Assembly (NCBI GenBank): GCA_027943245.1
Contig: JANDJZ010001755.1
Location: forward strand, 62,001-126,000
Length of the DNA stretch: 64,000 nucleotides
Source of the DNA: Acanthamoeba sp. SK_2022b
Taxonomy: Eukaryota; Discosea; Longamoebia; Acanthamoebidae
Direction: 5' to 3'
Every line of letters begins with the position of its first letter. Position 1 is the stretch's first letter. The notes beneath the pieces are model-generated. The model saw only the letters and a list, made by a program, of their open reading frames with translations, did not search any database and was not told where the DNA came from. Position numbers and translations under genes: made by a program. Shown one piece after another: positions 28,343-39,043 of this stretch.

Positions 28343-29386
28343 TTACTGTGGCGGCTGCTGCGCCATCGCCTCGTTCACCGCGTCCAGCCGTTCCTGCATC
28401 GCCGGGTGGGTGCTGAGCCAGGCCGGCAGCGCCCAGTCATCGGCCTGTTCTCGTTCAGGCGCCTGCGCCAACGCCCGGTAGATCGCCGCCATTTGCGCCA
28501 ACGAACGCCCCTGTCGCTGCATTTGCGCTATCGCGAACGCATCCGCCTCGCGCTCCATCCCGCGGGAAAACTGCATCTCATTCACGAAGGACGCAGACTG
28601 CAGCAGCGTATCGCCGATGCCGCTGACGTCACCGGTCATCCACATCAGCGTCAACGCCACCAGCGACGAACGCACCAGCATGCGCATTGGGTGGCGATGA
28701 GCGTGGTGCCCCATCTCATGCAACATGACTGCCGCCAGCCCATCGTCGTTTTTCGCCAGGGCGACCAGACTATCGCTGAGCACCAGCGTGCCGTCCGGCA
28801 ACATAAAGGCGTTCGGCGCACCGGGCACCGCCATCAGCTTCAACGACAGCGGCGTACGCTCCTCACGCATTTCGGCCGGCATCACCTGCCGGAACAGCTG
28901 CTGCAACGCCCGCTGCCGCTCGGCCGGGAGTGCAGAAGGCTTGAAGCCGCTCTGGCTTAAAAACGTCTGCGTGTGTTCGCCCAGCGTCTGTTCCACCGAG
29001 GTGGGGATGCGCATGGCGATCTCGCTGCTCGCCCACGGCAGCACGACGTAAACGTAGGCCACGACCGCCAGCAGCGTCATCAGCAGCGCCAGAGCGACGC
29101 CGCGTTTGTGGCGTTCCAGGCGATGCACCCAGCCCGGCGAACGGCGCTGATAGAACCAGCGGCGAAACGCCGCGTCGTCGTCCGGCACAAAGCGCGCGCC
29201 GTCCTTAAAGGTCAGCGTCAGCGGAATATTGCCCAGCGCCGCAGAGACGGTGATGTCCGCCAAGGGGATGTAACGTTGCTCATCCTGCCGCTGCAGCGTC
29301 ACGCCCTCGCCGCTTTCGTTCACCAGCAGGCGGGCCGCCTCACGTGCGGCCCGCCCCGGCAACTGGTAGGCACCCTCGAGGATCAT
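28343..29386 (-). CDS. M48-family membrane metalloprotease
   Basis: A 347-residue protein. An N-terminal domain (about 100 residues, no known motif) is followed by a transmembrane helix (GVALALLMTLLAVVAYVYVVLPW) and an M48 peptidase domain. The zinc site is HEMGH (in AAVMLHEMGHHAHRHP), with a distal glutamate in EREADAFAIAQM. The start MILEGAYQL lies seven bases after the stop of the DUF898 gene, so the pair is an operon. The role is unknown; M48 proteases often degrade damaged membrane or periplasmic proteins. Confidence 0.85.
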   Translation of the reverse strand: MILEGAYQLPGRAAREAARLLVNESGEGVTLQRQDEQRYIPLADITVSAALGNIPLTLTFKDGARFVPDDDAAFRRWFYQRRSPGWVHRLERHKRGVALALLMTLLAVVAYVYVVLPWASSEIAMRIPTSVEQTLGEHTQTFLSQSGFKPSALPAERQRALQQLFRQVMPAEMREERTPLSLKLMAVPGAPNAFMLPDGTLVLSDSLVALAKNDDGLAAVMLHEMGHHAHRHPMRMLVRSSLVALTLMWMTGDVSGIGDTLLQSASFVNEMQFSRGMEREADAFAIAQMQRQGRSLAQMAAIYRALAQAPEREQADDWALPAWLSTHPAMQERLDAVNEAMAQQPPQ

Positions 29387-29393
29387 TGGCGCC

Positions 29394-30614
29394 TCAGAAA
29401 CTGCCGCCCAGATCCAGCGCCTGCACCGCTTCTTCGGCCACCGCGCTGTTGGCGGTTTCCTGATGCGCCGCGATTTCCAGCAACGCCAGATCGCCTTCAA
29501 CTGCCGTGCACTCCGCCAGATAACGGGCGTGACGCACTTCCGCCACCGGCGCAGCAAAGCCGAGCGAGAACAGCGTGATCAGGGTATTGGTGATCAACAG
29601 CCCCATATACGGCAGGGTCTGCATGGAAGAGTGCAATTTGATGCTGCCGTTCAGCGTCGCCTGGTTAAACAGATAGTTGCGTTGGGCGACAATCTGGTAA
29701 CTGCCGGCAATCAAGGCGCCAACCAGCAACACCACCATCATCAGCAGCAGGCTGCCAATATTCTCCAACACCAGCAAGTCGGCGGTTTCATCCGTCAGTA
29801 TGCCCATCAATACCATTTGGTACAGCGACAGCATGAACGACCCCATACACACCAGCGCCGCCAACATAAACGGCAGGAAAATGAGCAGGCCGATCAAGGC
29901 AAATTTGATAAAGGCCGACTTTTTCAGTTCGGCAATAAACGGCGTGCGGCCGAAGAACAGATTATTAACGTACAGATCGTGCTGCAGCGCGCTAATAATA
30001 CCGTTGACGGCGGCGAATGCCGGCACGGCCAACAGCAGCGTCAACACCAGCATCAGGCCGATGGCGTTAATGCTGTCAAAGCTGCTGCCAATACTGAGCA
30101 AAATGATTAAGCCGACATAAAGCCCGATAATCAGTAATAGCGGGCAGAACAGTAGCGCCCAATAAGCGCGCCCGGTGCGGCAAACATAATTAAAACGCAC
30201 GCCGCGATAGCTCGACATAATCGCATTGTAGCGCCAGCTGCGAATCACCACCCATGGCAGCAGGGCAAGCAACGCCAATAAGGCCAGCAGCCCCAGCAGC
30301 GGCGCCACCGCCAGCAGGATATAAAACACGATGATACCGCCGATCACCAACAGCCGCCCTTTCAGAATTTGCAGCGGCTGCGCATGGTAATCGAAACGAT
30401 CGCCGTCCAATTCCGTGTTGCCGTAAAAATAGCGGCGACGACGCACCGTCGCCCAGGCGGAATAGATGCCCAGGGTCACGATGGTCAATAATGCATTGAC
30501 TAACCAAATAGCGAAGTACTCGCCGCCTTTCCCATGGAATTTAATCCGGTGCAGCCCCAGCGGCTGCGAGGTATTGCTTGTCATAATTCTTTCGTCCTGA
30601 AAGGAATAGGTCAT
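29394..30614 (-). CDS. DUF898 (YjgN-like) polytopic membrane protein
   Basis: A 406-residue membrane protein with around ten hydrophobic segments. The motif FHGKGGEYFAIWLVNALLT with LGIYSAWATVRRRRYFYGNT defines DUF898; E. coli YjgN belongs to the family. The function is unknown. AGGGAG precedes the ATG at 30614, but an ATG ten codons later (30584), with AGGA further upstream, is also possible. It is the first gene of a two-gene operon with the M48 protease, which suggests a shared envelope role. Confidence 0.82.
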   Translation of the reverse strand: MTYSFQDERIMTSNTSQPLGLHRIKFHGKGGEYFAIWLVNALLTIVTLGIYSAWATVRRRRYFYGNTELDGDRFDYHAQPLQILKGRLLVIGGIIVFYILLAVAPLLGLLALLALLALLPWVVIRSWRYNAIMSSYRGVRFNYVCRTGRAYWALLFCPLLLIIGLYVGLIILLSIGSSFDSINAIGLMLVLTLLLAVPAFAAVNGIISALQHDLYVNNLFFGRTPFIAELKKSAFIKFALIGLLIFLPFMLAALVCMGSFMLSLYQMVLMGILTDETADLLVLENIGSLLLMMVVLLVGALIAGSYQIVAQRNYLFNQATLNGSIKLHSSMQTLPYMGLLITNTLITLFSLGFAAPVAEVRHARYLAECTAVEGDLALLEIAAHQETANSAVAEEAVQALDLGGSF

Positions 30615-30811
30615 ACCACTCCCTGCTTATTTGTCATGCGGGGTTTGTGGAATAAAAAAGCGTCTTATATAAGCACAATGCCATGAGCAGTGACAATTAT
30701 TCTTTTATTAAATAGGAATAATGCGAAGGAGGTCGCTTAATGATTTCATTGGCCTATTAATTGTAAGCCTTAAATGAGTGGGATATATAGAGGTGCAATG
30801 ACAAGGATAAA

Positions 30812-30838
30812 ACAAGGGCCCGGCTGCCAGGCCCTTGT
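30812..30838 (-). terminator. Terminator of aroG
   Basis: On the minus strand, acaagggcc and ggcccttgt form a nine-base stem followed by TTTTATCC. It lies 11 bases after the aroG stop. Confidence 0.8.
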
Positions 30839-30849
30839 CATTTTAGCGA

Positions 30850-31902
30850 TTATCCGCGGCGCGCTTTCACCGCCGCCGCCAGATCGCGCAGCACGGTTTC
30901 GGTGTCCTGCCAGCCGATGCAGCCGTCGGTCACGCTCTTGCCGTAAACCAGCGGTTCGCCGCTTTCAAGGTTCTGGTTGCCTTCCACCAGGTGGCTTTCG
31001 ATCATCACGCCGATGATCGCTTTTTCACCGCCGCTAATCTGCCCGCAAACGTCAGCGCTCACGTCCATCTGCTTTTTGAACTGTTTGCTGCTGTTGGCAT
31101 GGCTGAAATCGATCATCACCTGCGCCGGCAGCCCGGCTTTGCTCAGGCCGGCTTTGACGTCCTTCACGTGCGCCGCGCTGTAGTTCGGCTCTTTGCCGCC
31201 GCGCAGAATAATGTGACAGTCGCCGTTGCCGCTGGTGTTAACGATCGCCGAGTGGCCCCACTTGGTTACCGACAGGAAACAGTGCGGCGCGCCGGCGGCG
31301 TTGATGGCGTCGATCGCCACCTTGATGGTGCCGTCGGTGCCGTTCTTGAAGCCGACCGGGCATGAGAGGCCGGAGGCCAGCTCGCGGTGCACCTGCGATT
31401 CCGTGGTGCGCGCGCCGATGGCGCCCCAGCTCATCAGATCCGCCAGGTACTGCGGCGTGATCATGTCGAGGAATTCGCCCGCGGCCGGCAGGCCGCTGTC
31501 GTTGATCTCCACCAGCAGCTTGCGCGCCAGGCGCAGACCGTCGTTGATGTTGAAGCTGTTGTCCATCTGCGGATCGTTGATCAGGCCTTTCCAGCCCACG
31601 GTGGTGCGCGGTTTTTCGAAGTATACGCGCATGACCACTTCCAGCTCGCCCTTCAGTTCTTCACGCAGCGCCAGCAGGCGCCCCGCGTACTCTTTGGCGG
31701 CTTGGGTATCGTGGATAGAGCAAGGGCCAATCACCACCAGCAGGCGATCGTCGCTGCCGCGGAGGATATTGTGAATTGCGCTGCGGGCCTGGGACACCGT
31801 CTTTGCTGCGCGTTCAGTGGCCGGGAATTTCTCCAGCAAAGCCACCGGCGGCAGGAGTTCCTTAATATCATTAATGCGTAAATCGTCGTTTTGGTAATTC
31901 AT
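30850..31902 (-). CDS. aroG: Phe-sensitive 3-deoxy-7-phosphoheptulonate synthase
   Basis: A 350-residue type I DAHP synthase. It has LLVVIGPCSIHD, VGFKNGTDGTIKVA and MIDFSHANSSKQ, and its overall sequence is closest to AroG. It condenses phosphoenolpyruvate with erythrose-4-phosphate to begin aromatic synthesis. The start MNYQNDDLRI was chosen; an upstream in-frame start (31962) is rejected. A weak TyrR-like half-site (TGTAAA at 31984) lies upstream. Confidence 0.95.
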   Translation of the reverse strand: MNYQNDDLRINDIKELLPPVALLEKFPATERAAKTVSQARSAIHNILRGSDDRLLVVIGPCSIHDTQAAKEYAGRLLALREELKGELEVVMRVYFEKPRTTVGWKGLINDPQMDNSFNINDGLRLARKLLVEINDSGLPAAGEFLDMITPQYLADLMSWGAIGARTTESQVHRELASGLSCPVGFKNGTDGTIKVAIDAINAAGAPHCFLSVTKWGHSAIVNTSGNGDCHIILRGGKEPNYSAAHVKDVKAGLSKAGLPAQVMIDFSHANSSKQFKKQMDVSADVCGQISGGEKAIIGVMIESHLVEGNQNLESGEPLVYGKSVTDGCIGWQDTETVLRDLAAAVKARRG

Positions 31903-31983
31903 AGCTTTTCCATTCGGTATCGAGGGGTATTTCGCAGTGCGTAACGGTGTAGATCCCAACAATCTAGCCTGTGGGAATGGCGC

Positions 31984-32001
31984 TGTAAATCACCTTTGCC
32001 C
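31984..32001 (-). promoter_or_regulatory. Possible weak TyrR box upstream of aroG
   Basis: TGTAAA, six bases, TTGCCC: only the first half matches the TyrR consensus TGTAAA-N6-TTTACA. The position, about 80 bases upstream of the aroG start, is suitable. Confidence 0.3.
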
Positions 32002-32114
32002 CCCTCCGCTGGAACCGCCAAATTAACAGCAGATTGTGCTGTTTCATCAGGGGAGCGCAGAGCCTCCTTTTTCGCTATGCTAGCGATCGGAATATAAAGC
32101 GACCCGAGTTGAAC

Positions 32115-32720
32115 ATGCCCTCTCTGTTATTAGTTGATGACCACCCGGTGGTTCATGTCGCACTGGAAGCGGCGCTAATGAAGTCATCCCGCCCCTACCG
32201 CCTGCAGGCGGCGCAGGACGACGTCCAGGCGCTGGCCCTGCTGGCCGAGGCCGCTTTCGGCCTGGTGATCCTGGATATCGGCCTGCCGCAGGTCGACGGG
32301 CTGCAGCTGTTGAAAAAAATCCGCCGCCGCTACCCGCAGCAGCCGATCCTGATCTATACCGCGCAGGAGGCCGAGGTCTATGCGCGCATGGCCCATGCCG
32401 CCGGGGCCAACGGTTTCGTCAATAAAGGCAGCTCGTTGGCAGAGCTGGTACAGGCGATCGAGCAGGTGCTGGACGGTGAAACCCACTTCCCCGCCGCCGC
32501 GCTGGCCGAAGAAGCGCCGACGGCGGACGGTGGGCTGCTCACTCCCAAAGAGCTCGAAGTGCTGGGCTTGCTGAGCCAGGGGCTGTCCAACCTGCAGATC
32601 GCCGATCGGCTGCACATCAGCAACAAGACCGTCAGCACGCACAAGAAGAACATCCAGCGCAAAACCGGCGCCGGCAACCTGCTGGAGCTGGTAGCGGTGT
32701 TTAAAGAGCTGGCGCCATGA
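32115..32720 (+). CDS. LuxR-family response regulator (EvgA/BvgA-like)
   Basis: A 201-residue regulator. Its N-terminal receiver domain has the acidic pair in LLLVDDHP, phosphoacceptor D54 (LVILDIGLP) and the conserved K in GFVNKGSS. Its C-terminal LuxR-type helix-turn-helix reads LTPKELEVLGLLSQGLSN and ISNKTVSTHKKNIQRKTG. It overlaps the hybrid kinase start (ATGA), so the two form one system. The gene lies between aroG and zitB, where E. coli has no such genes. Target genes are unknown; zitB downstream is the nearest candidate. Confidence 0.9.
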   Translation: MPSLLLVDDHPVVHVALEAALMKSSRPYRLQAAQDDVQALALLAEAAFGLVILDIGLPQVDGLQLLKKIRRRYPQQPILIYTAQEAEVYARMAHAAGANGFVNKGSSLAELVQAIEQVLDGETHFPAAALAEEAPTADGGLLTPKELEVLGLLSQGLSNLQIADRLHISNKTVSTHKKNIQRKTGAGNLLELVAVFKELAP

Positions 32721-35700
32721 TGCGCCGCGCGCTGCTGCTGCTGATCCTGTGGTGCGGTCTGGCGCAGGCGGCGGAGCCGGTGCGCTATCAGCTGGTCAGC
32801 AATCTGAATACCCCCGAGAACATGCTGATCGTCGGCGAGAAAAATCCCTGGCGCGACCGAACGCTGCGCATCGGCATCATCAGTGAGAACACCAGCCCGT
32901 ACAACATCATCGTGGACGACGATCTGTATGGGCTGAACGCCGACTACCTCGGCTATATCCAGCAGGTAACCGGCATTCGCTTCGCCATTTACGGCTTTGC
33001 CGATCTGACGCAGCTGGAGCAGGCGCTGCACGACGGCAAGATCGATCTGCTGTACGGCATCCCGCAGAGTGAGGCGCTGCACGGCCTGGCGATCTCTCAG
33101 CCCTATTACGTCAGCAACCTGCGCGTATTGCGCGATCGCAGCAACGATCGACCGGTGATGCTCAACTCCGCCAACGCCCGCGTCGCGATCGGCGCGCTGA
33201 CCGACATGCAGTCCGGCGGCGCTCTGCAGGCCGTGGCGTCGCAGATCCAGCGCTACGACAACAATCTGCAGGCGGTCTACTCGTTGCTCAACGGCAGCAG
33301 CGACTACTTTATCGCCGACGAGGCCAGCGCCAGCTTTATCATCGACCAGCTGCAGCTCGGCCAGCTCTATCAGATTGAAAGCAACGAGAACCTGGGCAAC
33401 CTATCCTTCGTGTTCGCCGCCGCCGACTCACGGCTGATAGACACGCTGGACACCGCCATCGCCGACGCGCCGATGGAGCTGATGAACGCCCTGCAGAGCC
33501 GCTGGAGCAAAAAGATCCCCAGCTACCTCGACACCGGCAATGCCGACCTGACGACGATGGAGAAGAATTGGGTGGCGAGCCACCGCGTGGTGTACTACGC
33601 CGCCATCGAGAACAACTTCCCGTTCGCCTACCGCGGCTCTGACGGCCAACCGCGCGGCTACGCCATCGACATTCTCAACATCATCGCGCAAAACACCGGG
33701 CTACGTTTCGCACCGCTGTGGGCGCGCAACGCCGAGCAGGCCGATCAGCTGGTGCAGGCCGGCCAGGCCAGCTTCCGCGCCGCCCTGCCGCTGGCGCGCG
33801 GCGTCAAGGCGCGCTACGGCGCCAGCATGCCGATCCACCGCTCGCTGTGGGGCGTTTACGTCGGCCAGCACGCCGACGGAATTTCCACCTGGAACGATTT
33901 GGCCGGCAAGCGCATCGGCGTGCTGCAGGGCGATTTGGCGCGGGGGCTGGTGCCGGAACAGGAGCAGACCATCAGCTTCGCCGACAGCAAGTCGATGTAC
34001 GACGCGCTGGCCAACGGCCAGTTGGATGCGCTGGTGGATAACGTCATCTCCGCCAACTTTTTGGCGCTGTCGCGCTATTCCGGCGCCATCAAGCTGGCCT
34101 TTGCCGCCAACAACATCCCCTACCCGGTGGCCTTCGGCGTGCGCCGCGATCAACCTCTTCTGTTGGCGATCCTCGATAAGAATCTGATGCAGATCCCGGC
34201 GGACACCCTGCAATCGCTGCGCGACGAGTGGATCGTCGACCGCAGCAATCTTATCGACGCGGTGAATGACAACCGTATGCCGCCGCAGACCACCTGGCTG
34301 CTGGCGCTGCTGGCCGCCGCCACCGTGCTGCTGCTGGCGCTAACGCTGCGCCGTTTCATGCTGCAGCGCCGTGAAAAACGCGAACGGGAAGAACTCGAGC
34401 ACGCGCGCCGCCGCGCCGAGGCGGAAAACCGCATGAAGAGCAAATTCCTCGCCACCGTCAGCCACGAGCTGCGCACCCCGATGCACGCCATCCTCGGCCT
34501 GTTGGAGCTGGAGCTCAAACGCCAACCCGCGCCGGAAGGCCTGCCGGTGATATACAGCTCGGCCTCTTCGCTGCTCAACCTGCTCAACGACCTGCAGGAT
34601 CACGCCCGGCTGGAAACCGGTTCGCTGACGCTGGCGCCGAAACCGGTGGCGCTGCGCCCCTGGGTAGCGCGCATCGATGCCCTTTACCGGCCGCTGATCG
34701 GCGAACGCCCGTTGACGCTGAGCGTGCTGGCGGATCCGGCGCTGCCTGAGGCGGTGATTATTGATGGTGAGCGTTTACTTCAAGTGGCTAACAACCTGAT
34801 AAACAACGCGATAAAGTTTACACCGCGCGGCACTATTCAGGTCGAGATCGGCTGGCGCGCGCAAGATGAGCGGCAGGGGGAATTGCGATTAACGGTGAAC
34901 GACAGCGGCTGCGGCATCGCCGCCGATGAGATAGGAAAGCTGTTCCAACCGTTTTACCGCGCGCGCGGCGCGCAACGCATTTCGGTGCAGGGCACCGGTT
35001 TGGGACTGTCTATCTGCAAAGAGATCGTCGAACAGATGGGCGGCCGCATCGGGCTGCACTCGCAGCCGGGCGTCGGCACCCGCGTCGAGGTCGCGATACC
35101 GGTCGAGCTGAGCGGCGCGGCGCCGGCTGTCGCCCAGGAGGAGCACACCTATGCACTGCCGTCTTCCGCCTTGCGTACCGCGCTGATCGACGATCACCCT
35201 ACCAATTTGTTGCTGCTGGAACGCCAGCTGCGCCACTTCGGGCTGCAACCCGCCCGCTTTGAACAAGGCTATGCGCTGTTGAAGGCCCAGCGCCGGCAAC
35301 CGTTCGATCTGCTGTTTATCGACTATAACATGCCGCGCCCGGACGGGCTGACGCTGGCCAGACTGATCCGCCGCGACGAACAGCGGCTGCAACGCCCGCC
35401 TTGCCGCATCGTGCTTTGCTCGGCAGACGTGCAGGAGTTTACCCGCATCCCGCCGGGGCTGGTGGCGATCGACCACTTCCTGACCAAACCGATTTCACTG
35501 GCGGCGATCGGCCAGGTATTGGCTCAGCAACCGCAGGCTCAGGAAGAAAAGTCAGTCCTTACTGACCTGCGACAAACGCTGGCCGAAATGGCAGGTGGCG
35601 ATCGCGCCATGCTGCAGCGGCTGGCGCAGACGCTCGGCGATACGCTGCGCCAAGACCGGCAGCGGCTCGCGGACGCCGTCGCCGCGAGCGACTGGGCACA

Positions 35701-35917
35701 GCTGGAGCAGGCGGCGCACCGCATCAAGGGCAGCCTGCTGATGCTGCAGCTGCCGGAAGCCGCGCAGCTGTGCCAGCAGCTGGTGGATACCGCACGTCGG
35801 GGCGAGCTTGCCGCCGCCGCTTATACTAAATTAAAGGCGTTAGTGGCGCAGATAGAACCGGAGCTGGACGCTCTGCTCGCCGCTGCCCCCTCTTTCGCTA
35901 TGCATAAGGATGAATAA
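32717..35917 (+). CDS. BvgS/EvgS-like hybrid sensor histidine kinase
   Basis: A 1066-residue unorthodox kinase. In order: signal peptide (to about residue 19), two periplasmic solute-binding (SBP_bac_3, Venus flytrap) domains at about 50-255 and 285-510, one transmembrane helix at about 524-546, HisKA with H583 ([12 protein letters not shown]), HATPase with [10 protein letters not shown] and [13 protein letters not shown], a receiver domain with D869 ([11 protein letters not shown]), and an HPt domain with H1001 (AHRIKGSL). No PAS domain follows the membrane helix, unlike EvgS. The stop overlaps the zitB start by one base. Confidence 0.92.
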   Translation: MMRRALLLLILWCGLAQAAEPVRYQLVSNLNTPENMLIVGEKNPWRDRTLRIGIISENTSPYNIIVDDDLYGLNADYLGYIQQVTGIRFAIYGFADLTQLEQALHDGKIDLLYGIPQSEALHGLAISQPYYVSNLRVLRDRSNDRPVMLNSANARVAIGALTDMQSGGALQAVASQIQRYDNNLQAVYSLLNGSSDYFIADEASASFIIDQLQLGQLYQIESNENLGNLSFVFAAADSRLIDTLDTAIADAPMELMNALQSRWSKKIPSYLDTGNADLTTMEKNWVASHRVVYYAAIENNFPFAYRGSDGQPRGYAIDILNIIAQNTGLRFAPLWARNAEQADQLVQAGQASFRAALPLARGVKARYGASMPIHRSLWGVYVGQHADGISTWNDLAGKRIGVLQGDLARGLVPEQEQTISFADSKSMYDALANGQLDALVDNVISANFLALSRYSGAIKLAFAANNIPYPVAFGVRRDQPLLLAILDKNLMQIPADTLQSLRDEWIVDRSNLIDAVNDNRMPPQTTWLLALLAAATVLLLALTLRRFMLQRREKREREELEHARRRAEAENRMKSKFLATVSHELRTPMHAILGLLELELKRQPAPEGLPVIYSSASSLLNLLNDLQDHARLETGSLTLAPKPVALRPWVARIDALYRPLIGERPLTLSVLADPALPEAVIIDGERLLQVANNLINNAIKFTPRGTIQVEIGWRAQDERQGELRLTVNDSGCGIAADEIGKLFQPFYRARGAQRISVQGTGLGLSICKEIVEQMGGRIGLHSQPGVGTRVEVAIPVELSGAAPAVAQEEHTYALPSSALRTALIDDHPTNLLLLERQLRHFGLQPARFEQGYALLKAQRRQPFDLLFIDYNMPRPDGLTLARLIRRDEQRLQRPPCRIVLCSADVQEFTRIPPGLVAIDHFLTKPISLAAIGQVLAQQPQAQEEKSVLTDLRQTLAEMAGGDRAMLQRLAQTLGDTLRQDRQRLADAVAASDWAQLEQAAHRIKGSLLMLQLPEAAQLCQQLVDTARRGELAAAAYTKLKALVAQIEPELDALLAAAPSFAMHKDE

Positions 35918-36879
35918 TGTCGGACACTCCACACGTACACCTGCCGAAAGACAGTAATAGTAAACGCCTACTGACCGCTTTTTTAGTCACCGCCGTCTTT
36001 ATGGTGGCCGAGGTGGTCGGTGGCCTATTGTCCGGCTCGCTGGCGCTGTTGGCCGACGCCGGCCATATGTTGACCGATGCCGCCGCGCTGCTGGTGGCGC
36101 TGATGGCGGTGCACTTCTCCCAGCGCAAGCCCAACGCGCGCCACACCTTCGGCTATCTGCGCCTCACCACCCTGGCGGCCTTCCTCAACGCTGCAGCGCT
36201 GCTGGTGATCGTGGTATTCATCCTGTGGGAGGCGATACGGCGTTTCTTCGAACCGCAGCCGGTGATGGGTACCCCGATGCTGATCATCGCCGTAGCGGGG
36301 CTGCTGGCGAACCTGTTCGCCTTCTGGTTGCTGCATCGCGGCAGCGAAGAGAAAAATATCAACGTGCGCGCCGCCGCGCTGCATGTGTTGGGCGACCTGC
36401 TCGGTTCGGTGGGCGCCATCGTCGCCGCCATCGTCATTCTTGCCACCGGCTGGACGCCGATTGACCCGATCCTGTCGGTGCTGGTCTCCTGTCTGGTGCT
36501 ACGCAGCGCCTGGCGGCTGCTGAAGGAGAGTTTCCACGAGCTGTTGGAAGGCACGCCGCAGGAGGTCGATATCGCCAAGCTGCAAAAAGACCTGTGCCTG
36601 AATATCCCGGAAGTGCGCAACATCCATCACGTGCATGTCTGGCAGATCGGCGAACAAAAGCTGATGACGCTGCATGCGCAGGTGATCCCGCCGCATGACC
36701 ACGATGGGCTGTTGCAACGCATTCAGGCTTATCTGTTGGAACACTACAAGATTGGCCACGTGACCATTCAGATGGAGTACCGGCACTGTGAGACACCGGA
36801 CTGCGGTATCAACCGGGCGCCGGAGCCGAGTGAACACTCACATGCCGAAGCGCACTCCCATCTGGGACATCGTCACTAA
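35917..36879 (+). CDS. zitB: Zinc exporter of the cation diffusion facilitator family
   Basis: A 320-residue inner-membrane CDF transporter with six transmembrane segments. Metal-site motifs are [15 protein letters not shown] and [12 protein letters not shown], and the C-terminal tail is histidine-rich ([15 protein letters not shown]). It exports Zn2+ using the proton gradient. The zitB-pnuC-nadA order matches E. coli. Its ATG uses the last base of the kinase stop (TAATG), with AGGA upstream, so it may be translationally coupled to the two-component genes. Confidence 0.95.
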   Translation: MSDTPHVHLPKDSNSKRLLTAFLVTAVFMVAEVVGGLLSGSLALLADAGHMLTDAAALLVALMAVHFSQRKPNARHTFGYLRLTTLAAFLNAAALLVIVVFILWEAIRRFFEPQPVMGTPMLIIAVAGLLANLFAFWLLHRGSEEKNINVRAAALHVLGDLLGSVGAIVAAIVILATGWTPIDPILSVLVSCLVLRSAWRLLKESFHELLEGTPQEVDIAKLQKDLCLNIPEVRNIHHVHVWQIGEQKLMTLHAQVIPPHDHDGLLQRIQAYLLEHYKIGHVTIQMEYRHCETPDCGINRAPEPSEHSHAEAHSHLGHRH

Positions 36880-36883
36880 GCCA

Positions 36884-36908
36884 AGAGGGCGCCACCACGG
36901 CGCCCTCT
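36884..36908. terminator. Hairpin between convergent zitB and pnuC
   Basis: agagggcgcc pairs with ggcgccctct around five bases. There is no good T-tract, so it is a weak bidirectional terminator. Confidence 0.5.
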
Positions 36909-36915
36909 GCTGTTG

Positions 36916-37641
36916 CTACGGTGCGGACGAGAGCGGGTTGGAACGGTTACGCCCGGCGCTCTTGATCCACAGCCAGGAGCCGTTCAGGGCGATCAGCGTC
37001 AGAATGACATACTCCAGCGCCATCGCGTACACCCCCTGGTAAGCGAAGATCGCCACGCTGATGACGTCTATAACCACCCACAGCAGCCAGTTTTCCACGT
37101 ACTTGCGCGTCATCAGGATCATCGCCACAATGGAGAGCACCATCATCGCCGAATCCCAGAACGGGAACGCGTCCGGCTGCAGTTCAGGCATCTGCACATT
37201 CAGCCCCAGCCCTTGCATCACCGCTACCGCGATCTGCGTCAGCCAGGCGAACACGCGGTCGATGTTAAAGGTCATCAGGCCAATGCCGATGACGCAAACC
37301 GCCGCCCAGGCCAACGCTTTCGGCAACGGCAGCCAGCGGATCTGCAGCTCAGCCTGATTATCCTGGGTTTGGCGGCTCCAGGCATACCAACCGTAAATGT
37401 TGGCGCCGAAAAAGAACAGCTGCAACAGCAGGCTGGCGTACAGCTGGATCTGGAAGAAAATTACCGCGAACAGCGTGACGTTGATCAGGCCGAACAGGTA
37501 GTTGATGATTTTTTCCTTGCTGGCGTACCAGATGCACAGCAACCCGAACAGCGTGCCGATGGCTTCGATCCACGACAGATCGTAACCGCCCGCACCAAGC
37601 GGAATGTGCACCAGAATATTGCTGGTACTGAAGAAGCTCAT
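36916..37641 (-). CDS. pnuC: Nicotinamide riboside transporter
   Basis: A 241-residue membrane protein with about seven hydrophobic segments. It carries the PnuC motifs NVTLFAVIFFQIQLYASLLLQ, FFGANIYGWYAW and NWLLWVVIDVISVAIF. It takes up nicotinamide riboside for NAD salvage by facilitated diffusion. It follows nadA by 20 bases; the two form the nadA-pnuC operon as in E. coli, under the NadR box upstream of nadA. Confidence 0.95.
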   Translation of the reverse strand: MSFFSTSNILVHIPLGAGGYDLSWIEAIGTLFGLLCIWYASKEKIINYLFGLINVTLFAVIFFQIQLYASLLLQLFFFGANIYGWYAWSRQTQDNQAELQIRWLPLPKALAWAAVCVIGIGLMTFNIDRVFAWLTQIAVAVMQGLGLNVQMPELQPDAFPFWDSAMMVLSIVAMILMTRKYVENWLLWVVIDVISVAIFAYQGVYAMALEYVILTLIALNGSWLWIKSAGRNRSNPLSSAP

Positions 37642-37661
37642 GAAGTCATCCTTTTAAACGG

Positions 37662-38723
37662 TTAAGCGTTGCCTTTAACCTGCATCTTAAGCTGAGCGGC
37701 GAAATCCAGCATGCGGTTCAGCGGCACCAGCGCCTTCTCACGCAGCGCGGCGTCCACGTGGATCTCATGCTGCGCGCCCCCCTGCTCCAGCCCTTCGGCA
37801 ATCGCCTTCAGGCCATTCATCGCCATCCACGGGCAATGCGCGCAGCTGCGACAGGTCGCCCCTTCTCCGGCGGTCGGCGCTTCGAACAGCTCCTTGTCCG
37901 GGCAGGCCTGCTGCATCTTGTAAAAGATACCGCGATCCGTGGCGACGATCAGCTGTTGATGCGGCAATGTTTTCGCCGCCTGAATCAGTTGGCTGGTCGA
38001 TCCCACCGCATCCGCCAACTCAACCACCGCCTGTGGCGATTCGGGATGCACCAGGATGGCCGCCTGCGGATAAAGCGCCTTCATGCGCCGCAGCGCCTGA
38101 GTCTTGAACTCGTCATGGACAATGCAGGCGCCTTGCCAGCACAGCACGTCGGCGCCGGTCTGCTTCTGCACGTAGCTGCCGAGATGGCGATCCGGCGCCC
38201 AAATGATCTTCTCGCCCAGGCTGTCCAGGTGTTCAATCAGCTCAACGGCGATGCTGGAAGTGACCACCCAGTCGGCGCGCGCTTTGACCGCCGCCGAGGT
38301 GTTCGCATAGACCACCACGGTACGATCGGGGTGGCTGTCGCAAAACGCATGAAACTCCTCTTCCGGGCAGCCCAGATCCAGCGAACATTCGGCAAACAGC
38401 GTCGGCATCAGCACCTGCTTTTCCGGGCTGAGGATCTTGGCGGTTTCCCCCATGAAGCGCACGCCGGCCACCAACAGCGTGGAAGCCGGGTGGGCGCTGC
38501 CGAAGCGCGCCATTTCCAGCGAATCCGCCACGCAGCCGCCGGTTTCTTCCGCCAACGCCTGGATTTCCGGATCGGTATAATAGTGGGCGACCATCACCGC
38601 ATTGCGCTGCTTGAGCAGGGTTTTGATCTTTTCGCGATAAAAGGCTTTTTCGGCTACGTCCAGCGGAACCGGTTTAGGCGGGAAGGGATACACCGCCGCA
38701 TTGACATCAAACATTTCACTCAT
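37662..38723 (-). CDS. nadA: Quinolinate synthase
   Basis: The 353-residue [4Fe-4S] enzyme condenses iminoaspartate with dihydroxyacetone phosphate to quinolinate. Motifs include [21 protein letters not shown] and the C-terminal [13 protein letters not shown] cluster-type cysteines. Its length and start ([15 protein letters not shown]) match the enterobacterial form. First gene of nadA-pnuC. Confidence 0.96.
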   Translation of the reverse strand: MSEMFDVNAAVYPFPPKPVPLDVAEKAFYREKIKTLLKQRNAVMVAHYYTDPEIQALAEETGGCVADSLEMARFGSAHPASTLLVAGVRFMGETAKILSPEKQVLMPTLFAECSLDLGCPEEEFHAFCDSHPDRTVVVYANTSAAVKARADWVVTSSIAVELIEHLDSLGEKIIWAPDRHLGSYVQKQTGADVLCWQGACIVHDEFKTQALRRMKALYPQAAILVHPESPQAVVELADAVGSTSQLIQAAKTLPHQQLIVATDRGIFYKMQQACPDKELFEAPTAGEGATCRSCAHCPWMAMNGLKAIAEGLEQGGAQHEIHVDAALREKALVPLNRMLDFAAQLKMQVKGNA

Positions 38724-38785
38724 CGCTGCAATCTCATGCTAGGCTGGGCGCCTGCCGCGTGAATATCGCCTGCCGCAACGCCCTT

Positions 38786-38803
38786 GGTTTTATATACTAA
38801 ACA
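38786..38803 (-). promoter_or_regulatory. NadR box upstream of nadA
   Basis: GGTTTT-N6-TAAACA matches the NadR consensus TGTTTA-N6-TAAACA at 10 of 12 fixed positions, about 65 bases before the nadA start. NAD-bound NadR would repress nadA-pnuC. Confidence 0.7.
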
Positions 38804-39011
38804 AAATACCTAAAACTGCGCGAAAAGTCCGCTGATATTTTCATATTTGCGCACCTATTGTTTAATGGATTAAAAAACACAGACAGTGGCTGCACAGCTC
38901 ACAGCGGAAAATGGCCTGACGAGACCGTATAGCCATTCAGAGAACAGCGTGATGACCGGTGCGGTGTTGAAACGAGAAAGCACGAATGTAGCTGACGGTG
39001 CTGCAGATGCG
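38804..39011. other. Intergenic stretch between nadA control region and the repeat RNA terminator
   Basis: About 200 bases without a gene. It holds the presumed distal nadA promoter region. I see no tRNA, hairpin or repeat of note in it. Confidence 0.5.
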
Positions 39012-39035
39012 AAAAAAGCGCCAAAAGGCGCTTTT
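39012..39035 (-). terminator. Terminator of the tRNA-tail repeat transcription unit
   Basis: On the minus strand aaaagcgcc (stem) with a TTTT loop and ggcgctttt, followed by TTTCGC. It ends the repeat unit region just downstream of the third tRNA-tail copy. Confidence 0.85.
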
Positions 39036-39043
39036 CTCTGAAT

